Of a DNA stretch of 33,342 nucleotides, positions 1 to 8,824 are shown in pieces (position 1 is the stretch's first letter; every line of letters starts with the position of its first letter). Position numbers and translations under genes: made by a program. The notes beneath the pieces were generated by a model. The model worked only from the letters and a program-made list of their open reading frames with translations. It did not search any database and was not told the origin of the DNA. The stretch comes from an uncultured Gammaproteobacteria bacterium (lineage in GTDB: Bacteria; Pseudomonadota; Gammaproteobacteria; CAMYKB01), in the NCBI GenBank assembly GCA_947258875.1, contig CAMYKB010000003.1:76358-109699 (forward strand), in the 5' to 3' direction.

Positions 1-1
1 G

Positions 2-907
2 ACGCTCTATAAGCGTTTGTCAGCGCAAAAAAATCTTAAAGTGTATTCACCATCAATCCTGAATGATTTAACGCTCAAATCGCATTGTGTTAGCGCTGAC
101 GTTACATTTGAAAACAAAAAAAGCAAAAATTCACGCTTGCACATCGAAACACGCGTATTAATTGCTGCAGATGGCGCTGATTCACGTGTTCGTAAGCAGT
201 TGGGCATCGATGTGCAACGTGATGACTATCATCAAACCGCAATTGTTACCAACATCACGACGTCAAAACCTCATCACAACACTGCGTATGAACGTTTTAC
301 ATCATCTGGTCCGTTGGCGTTGTTACCCTTGAGTGAAAACCGGTGCTCGTTAGTGTGGACACACAATCAGTGCGACGTAGATGCGACGATGCAACTCGAC
401 GATGTCGGATTTCTTTACAGTCTGCAGGAATGTTTTGGTTTTCGACTGGGCCGATTTACCAAAGCGGGTAAACGACATGCCTATCCGTTGTCACTGCTAC
501 GTGCCACAGAAGTGGTGCGGCCGCGTGTTGCGTTACTCGGGAATGCCGCGCATACATTGCACCCGGTTGCGGGGCAGGGCCTGAACCTGGCGTTGCGCGA
601 TGTCGCAGTGCTGGCCGAGTTGCTGTTTGCGGCCGCCCAGCAGCATGACGACCCTGGTAATGAGTTGCTATTAAAACAGTATGCCGCGTGGCGTGTGCAG
701 GATTTAAAGCGCACCGTCGGTTTTACCGATACTTTGGCGCGCGTATTTACCAATCCGTTGGCACCATTGGCGCATGCGCGCGGTCTTGGCCTGGTTGCTG
801 TTGATCTCATTAAGCCTTTGCGTAAACGACTGGTCGAGCAAAGTACTGGTTTGCGCGGTGGCAACACGCAATTGGGCTGTGGACTTGCCTTGGGGGAATA
901 CACTTAG
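2..907 (+). CDS. ubiH: UbiH-type FAD-dependent ubiquinone biosynthesis hydroxylase, 5'-truncated by window edge
   Basis: The frame is open from base 2, so the gene starts upstream and the N-terminal FAD-binding Rossmann motif is outside the window. What remains (about 301 residues) carries the second flavin motif, AADGADSRVR, and the C-terminal FAD/ribityl motif GNAAHTLHPVAGQGLNLALRD, both diagnostic of the UbiH/UbiF/UbiI/VisC aromatic-ring hydroxylases. The wording GNAAHTLHP rather than GDAAH is typical of UbiH, which hydroxylates a polyprenyl phenol ring during ubiquinone synthesis. The stop TAG (905-907) overlaps the GTG start of the next paralogous hydroxylase, so the two are translationally coupled. 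The assignment as UbiH rather than another ring hydroxylase is from motif wording and gene pairing. Confidence 0.85.
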   Translation, partial: TLYKRLSAQKNLKVYSPSILNDLTLKSHCVSADVTFENKKSKNSRLHIETRVLIAADGADSRVRKQLGIDVQRDDYHQTAIVTNITTSKPHHNTAYERFTSSGPLALLPLSENRCSLVWTHNQCDVDATMQLDDVGFLYSLQECFGFRLGRFTKAGKRHAYPLSLLRATEVVRPRVALLGNAAHTLHPVAGQGLNLALRDVAVLAELLFAAAQQHDDPGNELLLKQYAAWRVQDLKRTVGFTDTLARVFTNPLAPLAHARGLGLVAVDLIKPLRKRLVEQSTGLRGGNTQLGCGLALGEYT

Positions 908-2109
908 TGTCCCGGCAAACCGATGTCGTCATCATTGGTGGTGGTGTAGTCGGCATCACACTCGCCAGTGCGCTCGGCCTACAGGGCAGGCAGGTTGTTG
1001 TTGTTGAGGCACGTGAACCGGTAGCTTTCAAGCCCGATGATGAATATGATCTGCGCGTGTTTGCAGTCAGTCCCGGATCGCAGGCGATTTTCACGGCACT
1101 GGGTGTATGGCCCATGATTAGTGCGCGCCGCATTTCACCGTATCGGCACATGCATGTGTGGGATGCCGGCGGTAACGGGCAGATCGATTTTGATTGTCTC
1201 GATGTTGGCGAGCCGCGCTTGGGGCACATTATTGAAAATCGTGTGTTACAGGATGCCCTGTTGCAACGCCTGCATGAGTTGCCCAATGTCCAATGGTGTT
1301 GTCCTGATAGTCTTGCTGACTTTGAGGTTGCTGACTGTGGTGTAGAGGTACGACTGCAGAGTGGTTCGGCTTATTCAGCAAGTTTGCTGGTAGGTGCGGA
1401 CGGCGCTGCGTCAAGAGTACGTCAGCACGCCGGTTTTTTGTATCAAAAACGTGCCTACGAACAGCAGGCCATAGTGGCTAACATCACCACTGCACTGCCA
1501 CATCAGCACACGGCATGGCAGCGCTTTTTGCCCAGTGGGCCGTTGGCGTTCCTGCCGCTGGCTGACGGCAGTATTTCGATTGTCTGGTCTACCACACAGG
1601 CCGATCGACTGTTGACGCTCGATGATACGGCCTTCTGTGAGGCGTTGGCTGAAGCCTTCGACTACAAACTTGGTGAAGTCACATCGAGCACACCGCGTGT
1701 CGCATTCGCATTAGCCGGTGGTCAGGCAGAACCCTATGTTGGTGAGCGGATTGCTCTGGTTGGTGATGCTGCACACAGTATTCATCCGCTGGCCGGGCAG
1801 GGTGCTAATCTCGGCATTACTGATGCGGCAGTGCTGGCGCAAGTGTTGGGTAGTAGCACGCGTGATATGGGTGGTTTGCGGACGCTGCGCCGCTATGAAC
1901 GTGCCCGCAAGGGTGAAAATATTCTGATGATGCGTGCTATGGAAGGATTCAAAACCTTGTTTGGCAGTGCCTCATCGCCTATCACGCAACTGCGGAATAC
2001 GGGGCTCAGTCTCACCAATAACCTGCCGGCAGCCAAGCGTATGCTGATGCGGCATGCCATGGGACTCTCCGGTGAACGACCTCAACTGATACGTCACACT
2101 TCCGTGTAG
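907..2109 (+). CDS. ubiI: UbiI/VisC-type FAD-dependent 2-octaprenylphenol hydroxylase
   Basis: A 400-residue protein of normal length for the family. The N-terminus has the dinucleotide-binding signature VVIIGGGVVGITLASALG (residues about 7-24), the middle has GADGAASRVR, and the C-terminal third has GDAAHSIHPLAGQGANLGI, the second FAD motif. It is a paralogue of the upstream gene; for example both contain a xAIVxNITT...GPLAxLPL block. UbiI-type enzymes add the C5 hydroxyl in aerobic ubiquinone synthesis, often paired with ubiH. The start is GTG at 907, overlapping the upstream stop. Downstream only 14 bp separate it from the convergent tupA-like gene. UbiF or another position-specific hydroxylase cannot be excluded by eye. 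Confidence 0.82.
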   Translation: MSRQTDVVIIGGGVVGITLASALGLQGRQVVVVEAREPVAFKPDDEYDLRVFAVSPGSQAIFTALGVWPMISARRISPYRHMHVWDAGGNGQIDFDCLDVGEPRLGHIIENRVLQDALLQRLHELPNVQWCCPDSLADFEVADCGVEVRLQSGSAYSASLLVGADGAASRVRQHAGFLYQKRAYEQQAIVANITTALPHQHTAWQRFLPSGPLAFLPLADGSISIVWSTTQADRLLTLDDTAFCEALAEAFDYKLGEVTSSTPRVAFALAGGQAEPYVGERIALVGDAAHSIHPLAGQGANLGITDAAVLAQVLGSSTRDMGGLRTLRRYERARKGENILMMRAMEGFKTLFGSASSPITQLRNTGLSLTNNLPAAKRMLMRHAMGLSGERPQLIRHTSV

Positions 2110-2123
2110 ATTCTTTGCTGTGA

Positions 2124-3008
2124 TTAATCAGAATCCGGGTTAGCGATGCACGCAGGTGGTGCTTGAGTTGATTGAGCGGCGTTGGGAAAAAACAGTTGTT
2201 GACCGTTGTGTGTGAAGCCGGCAATTGCACGTTGCCCTTTTCCCGAGATCAGCCAGTCGATAAAGCACTGCGTGTCCTGTGCTTTCACATGGGGATGCCT
2301 CGCGGGGTTTACCAGGATCACCCCGTATTGATTCAATAACGGCGGATTACCTCGCAGCATTAAGCGCAGATTGTCCTTGTTGGTAAAACTCATCCAGGTT
2401 CCGTAATCCGTGAGCGCGTACGCATCGATGGCATTTGCCAGGTTTAGGGTTGCGCCCTGGCCCGAACCCGTCTCACGATACCATTGACCACTGTACTGTT
2501 GGGGGTCGATGCCGCTATCTGACCACAGGCTGAGTTCTTGTTTGTGAGTGCCGCTATCATCACCGCGCGATGTGAAGCTGGCCCGAGCAGTCGCGATCTT
2601 GCGCAGTGCCTCGACGGCATTATCCATGCCCCTGATTCCCGCCGGGTCAGCAGCTGGACCCACGATGACAAAATCGTTATACATCACGTCATAACGTCTT
2701 AGGCCATAACCCTGGCGCACGAATTGTTCTTCGGATAGTGGGTGGTGAACAAACAGCGCATCGACATCACCTCTTTCGGCAAGATTGATGGCGCGGCCAG
2801 TACCCGCAATGATAGTGCGCACCTGGATGCCAGCCGCCTTTTCAAATGACGGGAGGATGTGTGCAAGCAATCCCGAATTGTCGGTGGAGGTTGTCGATGC
2901 CACGGTAATAAAGCGATTGCCGGCATGCGTGACCTGGGTGGCAGGCAGTAGGGTTAAACAGGCCAGGAGTATTACAAGCAGGCACGGTCTGGTGCAAGAC
3001 ACGAACAT
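2124..3008 (-). CDS. tupA: Tungstate (TupA-like) ABC transporter periplasmic binding protein
   Basis: A 294-residue exported protein. The N-terminus is a signal peptide (charged start, then a Leu-rich stretch ending near ATQVTHA). Mature sequence opens with VASTTSTDNSGLL, the TTTS-type oxyanion-binding motif typical of TupA/WtpA-like tungstate binders, followed by GTGRAINLAERGDVDALFVH, also typical. It delivers tungstate (or possibly molybdate) to the membrane permease. It is the last gene of a minus-strand set: PCuAC, permease, ATPase, binding protein. The usual family order has the binding protein first. Specificity for tungstate over molybdate is inferred from the motif, not proven. Confidence 0.85.
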   Translation of the reverse strand: MFVSCTRPCLLVILLACLTLLPATQVTHAGNRFITVASTTSTDNSGLLAHILPSFEKAAGIQVRTIIAGTGRAINLAERGDVDALFVHHPLSEEQFVRQGYGLRRYDVMYNDFVIVGPAADPAGIRGMDNAVEALRKIATARASFTSRGDDSGTHKQELSLWSDSGIDPQQYSGQWYRETGSGQGATLNLANAIDAYALTDYGTWMSFTNKDNLRLMLRGNPPLLNQYGVILVNPARHPHVKAQDTQCFIDWLISGKGQRAIAGFTHNGQQLFFPNAAQSTQAPPACIANPDSD

Positions 3009-3034
3009 TCTAATTCGCCATATGCAATATTGCT

Positions 3035-3823
3035 TCAGTAGAGTAACTCACCCGAGATGAATGCGGCGGCCTGTTTGCTTTGGGGGCGTTCGAAAAATAT
3101 CTTGGCCGGTGTTTGTTCCAGCAGGCGGCCGCGATTCAGGAATAAGACTTCATCTCCCAGGCGTTGTGCCTGCCCCATATCGTGTGTCGTCATGATTACC
3201 TTGGTGCCTTGTTTACGGATAGCGCTGATCAACTGCTCAACTGCATAGCTAGCCCCCGGATCGAGCTTGGATGTCGGTTCATCCATGAGCAACACCTCTG
3301 GCTGCGTGACCCAGGCGCGCGCAATCGCCAGGCGCTGTTGCTCGCCGCCTGACAGCACTCGCGCGGAACGTCGCGCCAGGTGATTAAGGTTGGTGAGCTC
3401 CAGGGCCTCTGTAACACGTTCACGACGTTGCTTGCGGGGCACACCCCTCGCAGCTAATGCGTAATCGATATTGGCAGCGGTCGAACGGCGCAGCAACACC
3501 GGTTTTTGGAAAACCATTGCGACGTATGGGCGCGCCTGCACTGGATTCAGTCCGGACCAGGAGATGTTGCCTGATGCGGGTGCGATTAATCCCTGGCAAA
3601 TCCTTAGTAACAGGCTTTTACCTGCACCGTTGGGTCCAAGAATAATGGTGCTGTTACCCGCGGTCAGTGTGCATGATACGTATTTGAGTAGCCGTTGTTG
3701 ATTTGCCTCGTAACACAGCTCAGAAATCACCAGTGGCAAGACGGGTGATTTGCAGGTTTGCTCCTGTTCCGGCGCAGCTTTGCCGGAGTCCAGTTCAATG
3801 ATAGTGGCGGTAGGCTGTGTCAC
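3035..3823 (-). CDS. tupC: ABC transporter ATP-binding protein, tungstate type
   Basis: A 262-residue ATPase with Walker A GPNGAGKS, signature motif LSGGEQQRLAIARAW, Walker B VLLMDEP and the H-loop TTHD, in the right order. The first 25-30 residues before the ABC core are a non-conserved extension. It would power uptake of tungstate through the adjacent permease. Its start overlaps the 3' end of the permease gene by 29 bp, and the binding-protein gene begins 26 bp after its stop, so all three are probably one transcript. The family also includes phosphate and molybdate ATPases; the tungstate call rests on the TupA-like neighbour. Confidence 0.85.
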   Translation of the reverse strand: MTQPTATIIELDSGKAAPEQEQTCKSPVLPLVISELCYEANQQRLLKYVSCTLTAGNSTIILGPNGAGKSLLLRICQGLIAPASGNISWSGLNPVQARPYVAMVFQKPVLLRRSTAANIDYALAARGVPRKQRRERVTEALELTNLNHLARRSARVLSGGEQQRLAIARAWVTQPEVLLMDEPTSKLDPGASYAVEQLISAIRKQGTKVIMTTHDMGQAQRLGDEVLFLNRGRLLEQTPAKIFFERPQSKQAAAFISGELLY

Positions 3824-4499
3824 GGATCGATTGTGCAGTGAAAGTGAGTGTAATAGACAGGCCGATGAGTATTAGTCCCAGCGCCAATGCCAGTGCCAGG
3901 TTGCCCTTGCTGGTTTCAAGCGCGATAGTCGTCGTCATGACGCGCGTCACGTGATTAATATTGCCGCCGACGATTAGTACCGCACCGACCTCCGCGCTGA
4001 CGCGGCCAAAGCCGGCAAGTACCGCGGTCAGTAAACTAAAGCGGCCATCCCAGAGCAGCGTGCGCATTGCACGCAGCGGGCCTGCGCCCAGCGAACGCAG
4101 TTGTTCGTCATATTCTTCATTCAGGTCCGCGACAGTCTGCTGGGTGAGGGCCGCGATAATGGGCGCCGCCAGCATAAACTGCGCAATCACCATGGCCGTA
4201 GGCGTAAACAGCAAGCCGAGCGGGCCCAAAGGACCGGAGCGGGAGAGCAGTAGGTACACGACTAAACCAACCACAACGGGTGGCAGACCCATGAAGGCAT
4301 TTAACATTGCAACGATGAAACCTCGCCCCGGAAAGCGATACAGCGCCAACGCAGCACCCAATGGCATGCCTATCAGTGCTGCGAATAGAGTCGCGAGCAG
4401 GCTTATCTGCAGGGAGAGTAATACGATTTCCAACAGATCGGCATCCAAGTGTAGGATCAGGCTGGCGGCGGTGCCGAAGGCAGAGCTCAAGTCGCTCAT
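3795..4499 (-). CDS. tupB: ABC transporter permease, tungstate type (TupB-like)
   Basis: A 234-residue integral membrane protein with about five or six hydrophobic segments and the cytoplasmic EAA-type loop (EQLRSLGAGPLRAMRTLLW, about residues 136-154) that docks on the ATPase. The conserved GLPPVVVGLVVYLLLSRSGPLG block is characteristic of TupB/ModB-like permeases. It lies 8 bp downstream of the PCuAC lipoprotein gene and overlaps the ATPase gene by 29 bp, which argues for a single operon. Start at ATG 4499 (minus). It would form the tungstate channel with the TupC-like ATPase. Confidence 0.84.
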   Translation of the reverse strand: MSDLSSAFGTAASLILHLDADLLEIVLLSLQISLLATLFAALIGMPLGAALALYRFPGRGFIVAMLNAFMGLPPVVVGLVVYLLLSRSGPLGPLGLLFTPTAMVIAQFMLAAPIIAALTQQTVADLNEEYDEQLRSLGAGPLRAMRTLLWDGRFSLLTAVLAGFGRVSAEVGAVLIVGGNINHVTRVMTTTIALETSKGNLALALALGLILIGLSITLTFTAQSIRDTAYRHYH

Positions 4500-4507
4500 G
4501 GCTGTTG

Positions 4508-4954
4508 TTATTGCCCGGGTTTCCTGACAGGAACATCTATGCTGATTTCTTTGCCATTGTCCACACGTAGCGTAATGGTAACCACCGAGCCGCTGCTTAG
4601 CGGGGTAGTAGGTTGCATCAACATCATATGGTAACTCCCGGGTTCAAGGCTGATGCTGCCTTGGGCCGGCACCACCAGGCGCGGTTGCATCTCCATGCGT
4701 GCGACACCATCAACCTCGAAGGAGCGATGAAATTCAATTTCACCGAAGGCTTCGCTATGAGCGGAGATGAGTGTGTGGGGTTGTGTGTCATTATTGGTCA
4801 CCACCATGTAACCGGCCAGCATCATGGCATTCGGAGGGGCCTCGCGGATCCAGGCATCCTGTACCGTCAATCCCGACGGCGGCGGCTCTGTTCCGCAAGC
4901 GCTCATAAGTAGTAACGATAAAAGAATAGTTAGTGGGTTTGGGCTACGTAACAT
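4508..4954 (-). CDS. PCu(A)C-family periplasmic copper chaperone, probable lipoprotein
   Basis: The mature part matches PCuAC (DUF461) domains: DAWIREAPPNAMMLAGYMVV, then the copper-site pattern of a His (EFHRS), a Met in the MEMQP segment, and HMMLM near residue 115. This is the H-M-HxM arrangement that binds Cu(I) for delivery to cytochrome oxidase. I chose ATG 4954 because it gives a compact lipoprotein signal ending in the lipobox LMSAC; an in-frame ATG at 4996 would add 14 residues. It is followed after 8 bp by the tungstate permease gene. PCuAC genes more often sit with sco or copper genes, so this location is unusual. Confidence 0.85.
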   Translation of the reverse strand: MLRSPNPLTILLSLLLMSACGTEPPPSGLTVQDAWIREAPPNAMMLAGYMVVTNNDTQPHTLISAHSEAFGEIEFHRSFEVDGVARMEMQPRLVVPAQGSISLEPGSYHMMLMQPTTPLSSGSVVTITLRVDNGKEISIDVPVRKPGQ

Positions 4955-5079
4955 AATAAAACCATATAAAAAAAGTGGACATAACGAGCTACTCATACAT
5001 TATATAGTGACATTGCTGACCATTGCGCGGATGGCTTTAAGACCGTTGGCAGCTGGTATATAGTACGTCGCATTCACCG

Positions 5080-5250
5080 CTCGTTGGGAGAGACCCTGCA
5101 AGGCAGGGCGCCGAAGGCGCAAAGCCGCCCGGAAACGCTCAGGCAAAAGGACCAGCGAGAGGTAATCAACTCTGGAGAGCGGCCCGACGGGGTCCACCGA
5201 AGGGGAGGTTCTACTTTGGATGGAACAATCTCTCAGGTAACAGGACAGAG
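5080..5250 (+). promoter_or_regulatory. Tandem glycine riboswitch (gcvT motif, two aptamers)
   Basis: Two consecutive aptamers are visible. Aptamer 1 is closed by P1 arms CTCGTTGG (5080-5087) and CCAGCGAG (5152-5159) and contains GGAGAGACC, the GCCGAAGG core loop and CTCAGGCAAAAGGACC. Aptamer 2 is closed by CTCTG (5170-5174) and CAGAG (5246-5250) and contains GGAGAG, CACCGAAGGGG and CTCTCAGGTAACAGGACAG. These are the conserved blocks of the cooperative glycine riboswitch. It sits directly upstream of gcvT, so glycine should control the glycine-cleavage operon. A possible extended -10 (TG then TATATA at 5057-5062) lies just upstream, with no convincing -35. Confidence 0.93.
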
Positions 5251-5294
5251 GGGCGGCCAGCATGCAGCGATGCATTGTTGGCCGCCCCTTTTTT
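5250..5294 (+). terminator. Intrinsic terminator of the glycine riboswitch expression platform
   Basis: A GC-rich stem, GGGGCGGCCA (5250-5259) paired with TGGCCGCCCC (5279-5288), is followed at once by six T. It begins at the last base of the second aptamer's P1 stem and ends 13 bp before the gcvT start, so it lies between riboswitch and gene. This placement indicates control by premature termination. Known glycine riboswitches upstream of gcv genes are usually ON switches; which state forms with glycine bound here cannot be read with certainty from sequence. Confidence 0.85.
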
Positions 5295-5307
5295 ATTGGA
5301 GGTTTTA

Positions 5308-6396
5308 ATGACGCAACGCACAGCCCTGTACGACGCCCACGTTGCGAGTGGTGCACGCATGGTCGATTTTGGCGGTTGGATTATGCCGCTACATTATGGC
5401 TCGCAGCTCGAGGAGCATCATCAGGTTCGCAAGGATGCCGGTATGTTCGATACCTCGCACATGACGGTGGTTGATGTGGAAGGCACGGGCGCCAAAGCCT
5501 ATTTGCAATATCTGTTTGCCAATGATGTAGCCAAGCTGAAAACGCCAGGCAAAGCCTTGTACAGCTGCATGCTCAATGAACAGGCCGGGGTGATCGATGA
5601 CCTGATCACATACTACTTATCTGATACCTTTTACCGGGTGGTTGTTAATGCTGCGACCCGTGAAAAAGATATTGCCTGGTTGCAGCGGCAGGCCAAGGCG
5701 TTTGAGGTGAACCTCATTGAGCGTAATGAGTTGTCGATGATCGCCATCCAGGGACCAAATGCGCGTAACAAAGCGCTGGGATTATTAACGGATGAAGACC
5801 GCGTAACGGCGCAGGCACTTAAGCCCTTCTCGGCAGCGCAGTTGGGTGATTTATTTGTCGCCCGCACAGGCTACACTGGTGAAGACGGTTTTGAAGTCAT
5901 ACTGCCGAACGCACGAGCCGCAGATTTTTGGCGGGGCCTGGTGGCTGCAGGTGTGCAACCGGCCGGGTTAGGTGCGCGTGATACCCTGCGTCTGGAAGCA
6001 GGCATGAATCTTTACGGCACCGATATGGATGAAAGTATTACGCCATTGGAATGTGGTTTGAGCTGGACGGTCGCCTGGGAACCGGTAGAGCGTGAATTCA
6101 TTGGTCGTGCTGCAATTGAGGCCCAGCGTGCAGCAGGCCCGGCGTGCAAATTTGTTGGTCTGGTGCTGGAAGGCAAGGGTGTGCTTCGGGGTCACCAGAA
6201 AGTTGTCGTTGCAGGTGTTGGTGAAGGTGAGATCACAAGCGGTACGTTTTCACCTACACTCAAGGTGGCCATCGCTATGGCGAGGGTGCCTGCAGCCACC
6301 GGCGACCAATGCCAGGTCGAGATCCGTGGCAAGCTGTTAACGGCGAAAGTGGTTAAGCCACCGTTTGTGCGCAACGGTAAATCTTGTCTGGATTGA
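5308..6396 (+). CDS. gcvT: Aminomethyltransferase, glycine cleavage T protein
   Basis: A 362-residue protein matching GcvT: N-terminal [21 protein letters not shown], the [16 protein letters not shown] folate-site block, and [10 protein letters not shown] further on. It transfers the methylene group from the lipoyl arm of GcvH to tetrahydrofolate, releasing ammonia. I chose ATG 5308 because it has a strong ribosome-binding site (GGAGG, 5298-5302) immediately before it; the frame is open further upstream but that runs through the riboswitch terminator. It is the first gene of gcvT-gcvH-gcvPA-tpx-gcvPB under the glycine riboswitch. Confidence 0.96.
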   Translation: MTQRTALYDAHVASGARMVDFGGWIMPLHYGSQLEEHHQVRKDAGMFDTSHMTVVDVEGTGAKAYLQYLFANDVAKLKTPGKALYSCMLNEQAGVIDDLITYYLSDTFYRVVVNAATREKDIAWLQRQAKAFEVNLIERNELSMIAIQGPNARNKALGLLTDEDRVTAQALKPFSAAQLGDLFVARTGYTGEDGFEVILPNARAADFWRGLVAAGVQPAGLGARDTLRLEAGMNLYGTDMDESITPLECGLSWTVAWEPVEREFIGRAAIEAQRAAGPACKFVGLVLEGKGVLRGHQKVVVAGVGEGEITSGTFSPTLKVAIAMARVPAATGDQCQVEIRGKLLTAKVVKPPFVRNGKSCLD

Positions 6397-6443
6397 TTTA
6401 TATTAATTTCCGATTTTATATTGAAGATTTTAGGGAGTGAAAG

Positions 6444-6836
6444 ATGAGTGATATCCCAGCAGAATTAAAATACACCAGGTCCCATGAATGGGTGCGCGAT
6501 AACGGCGATGGCACAGTAACAGTCGGTATCACCCAGCATGCGCAGGAACTACTGGGTGACCTGGTATTCGTTGAACCCCCCGAGGTCGGTAGCAGCTACG
6601 CAGCTGCGGAAGCCTGTGCTGTGGTCGAGTCCGTGAAAGCGGCATCCGATGTGTATACACCGGTAGCCGGTGAGATTATCGAAGGCAATAACGCACTCGC
6701 CGATGCCCCGGAGCAGGTCAATCAGGACGCTTATGGCGAAGGTTGGTTGTTCAAGTTGAAGTTGGCCAACGCTGACGACCTCGGTAACCTGATGGATGCC
6801 GATAGCTACACTGCGCAGGTGGAAGCAGAAGCCTAG
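6444..6836 (+). CDS. gcvH: Glycine cleavage system H protein (lipoyl carrier)
   Basis: A 130-residue protein of the normal length. It carries the lipoylation segment [12 protein letters not shown] with the acceptor lysine at residue 65. The N-terminal YTRSHEWV and the GEGWLFKL segment are typical. GcvH shuttles the aminomethyl group from the P protein to the T protein. The start ATG 6444 has a GGGAGTG ribosome-binding site 5' of it. It lies 47 bp downstream of gcvT, in the same direction. Confidence 0.97.
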   Translation: MSDIPAELKYTRSHEWVRDNGDGTVTVGITQHAQELLGDLVFVEPPEVGSSYAAAEACAVVESVKAASDVYTPVAGEIIEGNNALADAPEQVNQDAYGEGWLFKLKLANADDLGNLMDADSYTAQVEAEA

Positions 6837-6906
6837 TCCATATCGTAGTCGGTTCGTTATTTCATTATATTGTTGTCATTTTGTGTGACCCGAGTTTGTA
6901 ACTGCC

Positions 6907-8268
6907 ATGCCTTTCATTCCCCATACCGAAGACGAAGTACGTGAAATGCTGTCGACTATTGGTGTCGACACCATTGATGACCTGTTCGACGAAATACCCG
7001 CAGAATTGCGGGTTAAGTCCCTGGATGGTATTCCCGAGGGTCTCAGCGAAATGGAAATCACGCGCCTGATGCATGCGCGTGCGGCACAGGATGGCAGCCC
7101 GTTGAACTTCGTTGGTGCCGGAGCCTATGAGCACCATATTCCGGCTGCGGTTTGGCAGATCACAACGCGCGGTGAATTTTATACGGCATACACGCCGTAT
7201 CAGGCCGAAGCCTCGCAAGGCAGCTTGCAGCTCATCTATGAATATCAAACCATGATGACGCGCCTCACCGGTCTGGATGTCTCCAATGCCTCGTTGTATG
7301 ACGGCGCTTCGGCGTTGGCCGAGGCGGTGTTGATGGCGGTGCGCTGCAACCGCAAATCGAAGTCCAAACGCATCCTGATGCCGCGGACTGTACACCCGGC
7401 CTATCGTGCCACCACACACAATATTGTGCATAATCAGGAGATCGAGCTGGTTAATGTGCCGTTTAATGCTGAAACCGGGCGCACCGACCTTACGGAGCTT
7501 AAACAATACGAAGGTCAGGACATTACCGCCCTGGTGATCACGCAACCCAATTTCTTTGGCGTGCTGGAAGAGGTCGATGAACTCACCGCATGGGCGAAAC
7601 AGCACAACATCATGGTGATTGCGGTGGTGAACCCCGTAACTCTGGCGTTACTGAAGCCGCCGGGCGAGTGGGGTGATCACGGCGTTGATATTGTCTGTGG
7701 TGAAGGTCAACCGCTGGGTGCGCCGTTATCTTCGGGTGGGCCCTATTTCGGTTTTATGTGTTGCCAGCAAGCACATGTGCGGCAAATGCCGGGGCGTATC
7801 GTCGGCCGCACTGTGGATGCCGACGGCAAACCAGGTTTTGTCCTCACCCTGCAGGCACGTGAACAGCACATCCGCCGTTCCAAGGCGACCTCGAATATCT
7901 GTACCAACCAGGGTCTGGTTGTTACCGCGGCCACCATACATATGGCCTTGCTGGGCCCGCAGGGCCTGGAGCGGGTCGCTTCGAGTTGTTTTGTAAATAC
8001 GCAACAACTCGTTCAGGCATTGACTAAAGTTGATGGCGTCGAACCCATGTTTAGTGGCGAGATATTCCATGAGTGCGTATTGCGCCTTAGTAAACCAGTC
8101 GGCGAAGTGCTGGACAAACTGGCCGATCATGGCATAGTCGGTGGCTATCGACTGGTTGACGATTATGCGGATCTTGAAGGTGGTCTGCTGGTCTGTGCAA
8201 CAGAGACCAAGACAGAACAGGATATAGAACACTACAGGCGCGCGCTGTCCGACATCATACAGTCATAA
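6907..8268 (+). CDS. gcvPA: Glycine dehydrogenase (decarboxylating) subunit 1, P protein alpha part
   Basis: A 453-residue protein corresponding to the N-terminal half of glycine decarboxylase. It begins [15 protein letters not shown] and contains the [16 protein letters not shown] and [20 protein letters not shown] blocks typical of GcvPA. It works with GcvPB as the two-subunit (alpha2beta2) form of the P protein, which decarboxylates glycine and loads GcvH. The PLP lysine is in the other subunit. The start is ATG 6907 without an obvious Shine-Dalgarno. The partner gene follows after an intervening tpx. Confidence 0.95.
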   Translation: MPFIPHTEDEVREMLSTIGVDTIDDLFDEIPAELRVKSLDGIPEGLSEMEITRLMHARAAQDGSPLNFVGAGAYEHHIPAAVWQITTRGEFYTAYTPYQAEASQGSLQLIYEYQTMMTRLTGLDVSNASLYDGASALAEAVLMAVRCNRKSKSKRILMPRTVHPAYRATTHNIVHNQEIELVNVPFNAETGRTDLTELKQYEGQDITALVITQPNFFGVLEEVDELTAWAKQHNIMVIAVVNPVTLALLKPPGEWGDHGVDIVCGEGQPLGAPLSSGGPYFGFMCCQQAHVRQMPGRIVGRTVDADGKPGFVLTLQAREQHIRRSKATSNICTNQGLVVTAATIHMALLGPQGLERVASSCFVNTQQLVQALTKVDGVEPMFSGEIFHECVLRLSKPVGEVLDKLADHGIVGGYRLVDDYADLEGGLLVCATETKTEQDIEHYRRALSDIIQS

Positions 8269-8297
8269 TTCGGTTGGGTTCTGGAAGGAGGGTCATC

Positions 8298-8801
8298 ATG
8301 GCTACAATTACACTACAAGGTAATGAGATTCATACCAACGGCGAGCTCCCGGCAGTCGGCGAAGACGGCCCTGACTTCCGTCTGGTCGACAAGGATCTGG
8401 GTGATGTGAGTCTGGCTGACTTTGATGGCAAGACAAAGCTTTTGAATATCGTACCCAGCTTGGAGACTTCTGTGTGTGCTGACTCCGCAAAAAAATTCAA
8501 TGAAGTCGCCGCAGGCCTGAAAGACGTGATCATTCTGGTGATTTCTGCCGACCTGCCATTTGCCATGTCCCGTTTCTGTGCTGCCGAAGAGATAGACAAC
8601 GTGGTGATGCTATCAATGATGCGCTCACGTAGCTTTGCCAAGGATTACGGCGTTTTGATTGAAGATGGCCCGCTAGCGGGTATCAACGCGCGCGCGATTG
8701 TGGTGCTGGATGAAGACAACAAGGTTGTGTACACCGAAATGGTGCCGGAGATCGCGCAAGAGCCTGATTATGATGCAGCGCTGGCGGCGCTTGCAGGCTG
8801 A
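8298..8801 (+). CDS. tpx: Thiol peroxidase (Tpx, atypical 2-Cys peroxiredoxin)
   Basis: A 167-residue protein closely matching Tpx. The peroxidatic Cys60 sits in PSLETSVCADS and the resolving Cys94 in LPFAMSRFCAAEE, matching the known Tpx pair (Cys61/Cys95 in E. coli). The C-terminal YTEMVPEIAQEPDYDAAL block is also standard. Tpx reduces hydrogen and alkyl hydroperoxides with thioredoxin. ATG 8298 is preceded by GGAGGG, a strong ribosome-binding site; the frame is open slightly upstream but lacks such a site. It lies between gcvPA (29 bp) and gcvPB (23 bp), all in one direction, so it is probably co-transcribed with the glycine-cleavage genes. Confidence 0.95.
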   Translation: MATITLQGNEIHTNGELPAVGEDGPDFRLVDKDLGDVSLADFDGKTKLLNIVPSLETSVCADSAKKFNEVAAGLKDVIILVISADLPFAMSRFCAAEEIDNVVMLSMMRSRSFAKDYGVLIEDGPLAGINARAIVVLDEDNKVVYTEMVPEIAQEPDYDAALAALAG

Positions 8802-8824
8802 ATGTTCCGGGTTACTGAAATAAG

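Noticed and set aside
2109-2136. GATTCT/AGAATC pair between ubiI and tupA as a bidirectional terminator
   Set aside because: Arms are only 6 bp, AT-rich, with a long loop and no T-run; too weak to call.
5275-5307. Upstream in-frame extension of gcvT
   Set aside because: It runs through the riboswitch terminator, and GGAGG just before ATG 5308 marks the real start.
6865-7605. Minus-strand 246-codon frame opposite gcvPA
   Set aside because: It lies wholly antisense to a well-conserved gcvPA and shows no family signature.
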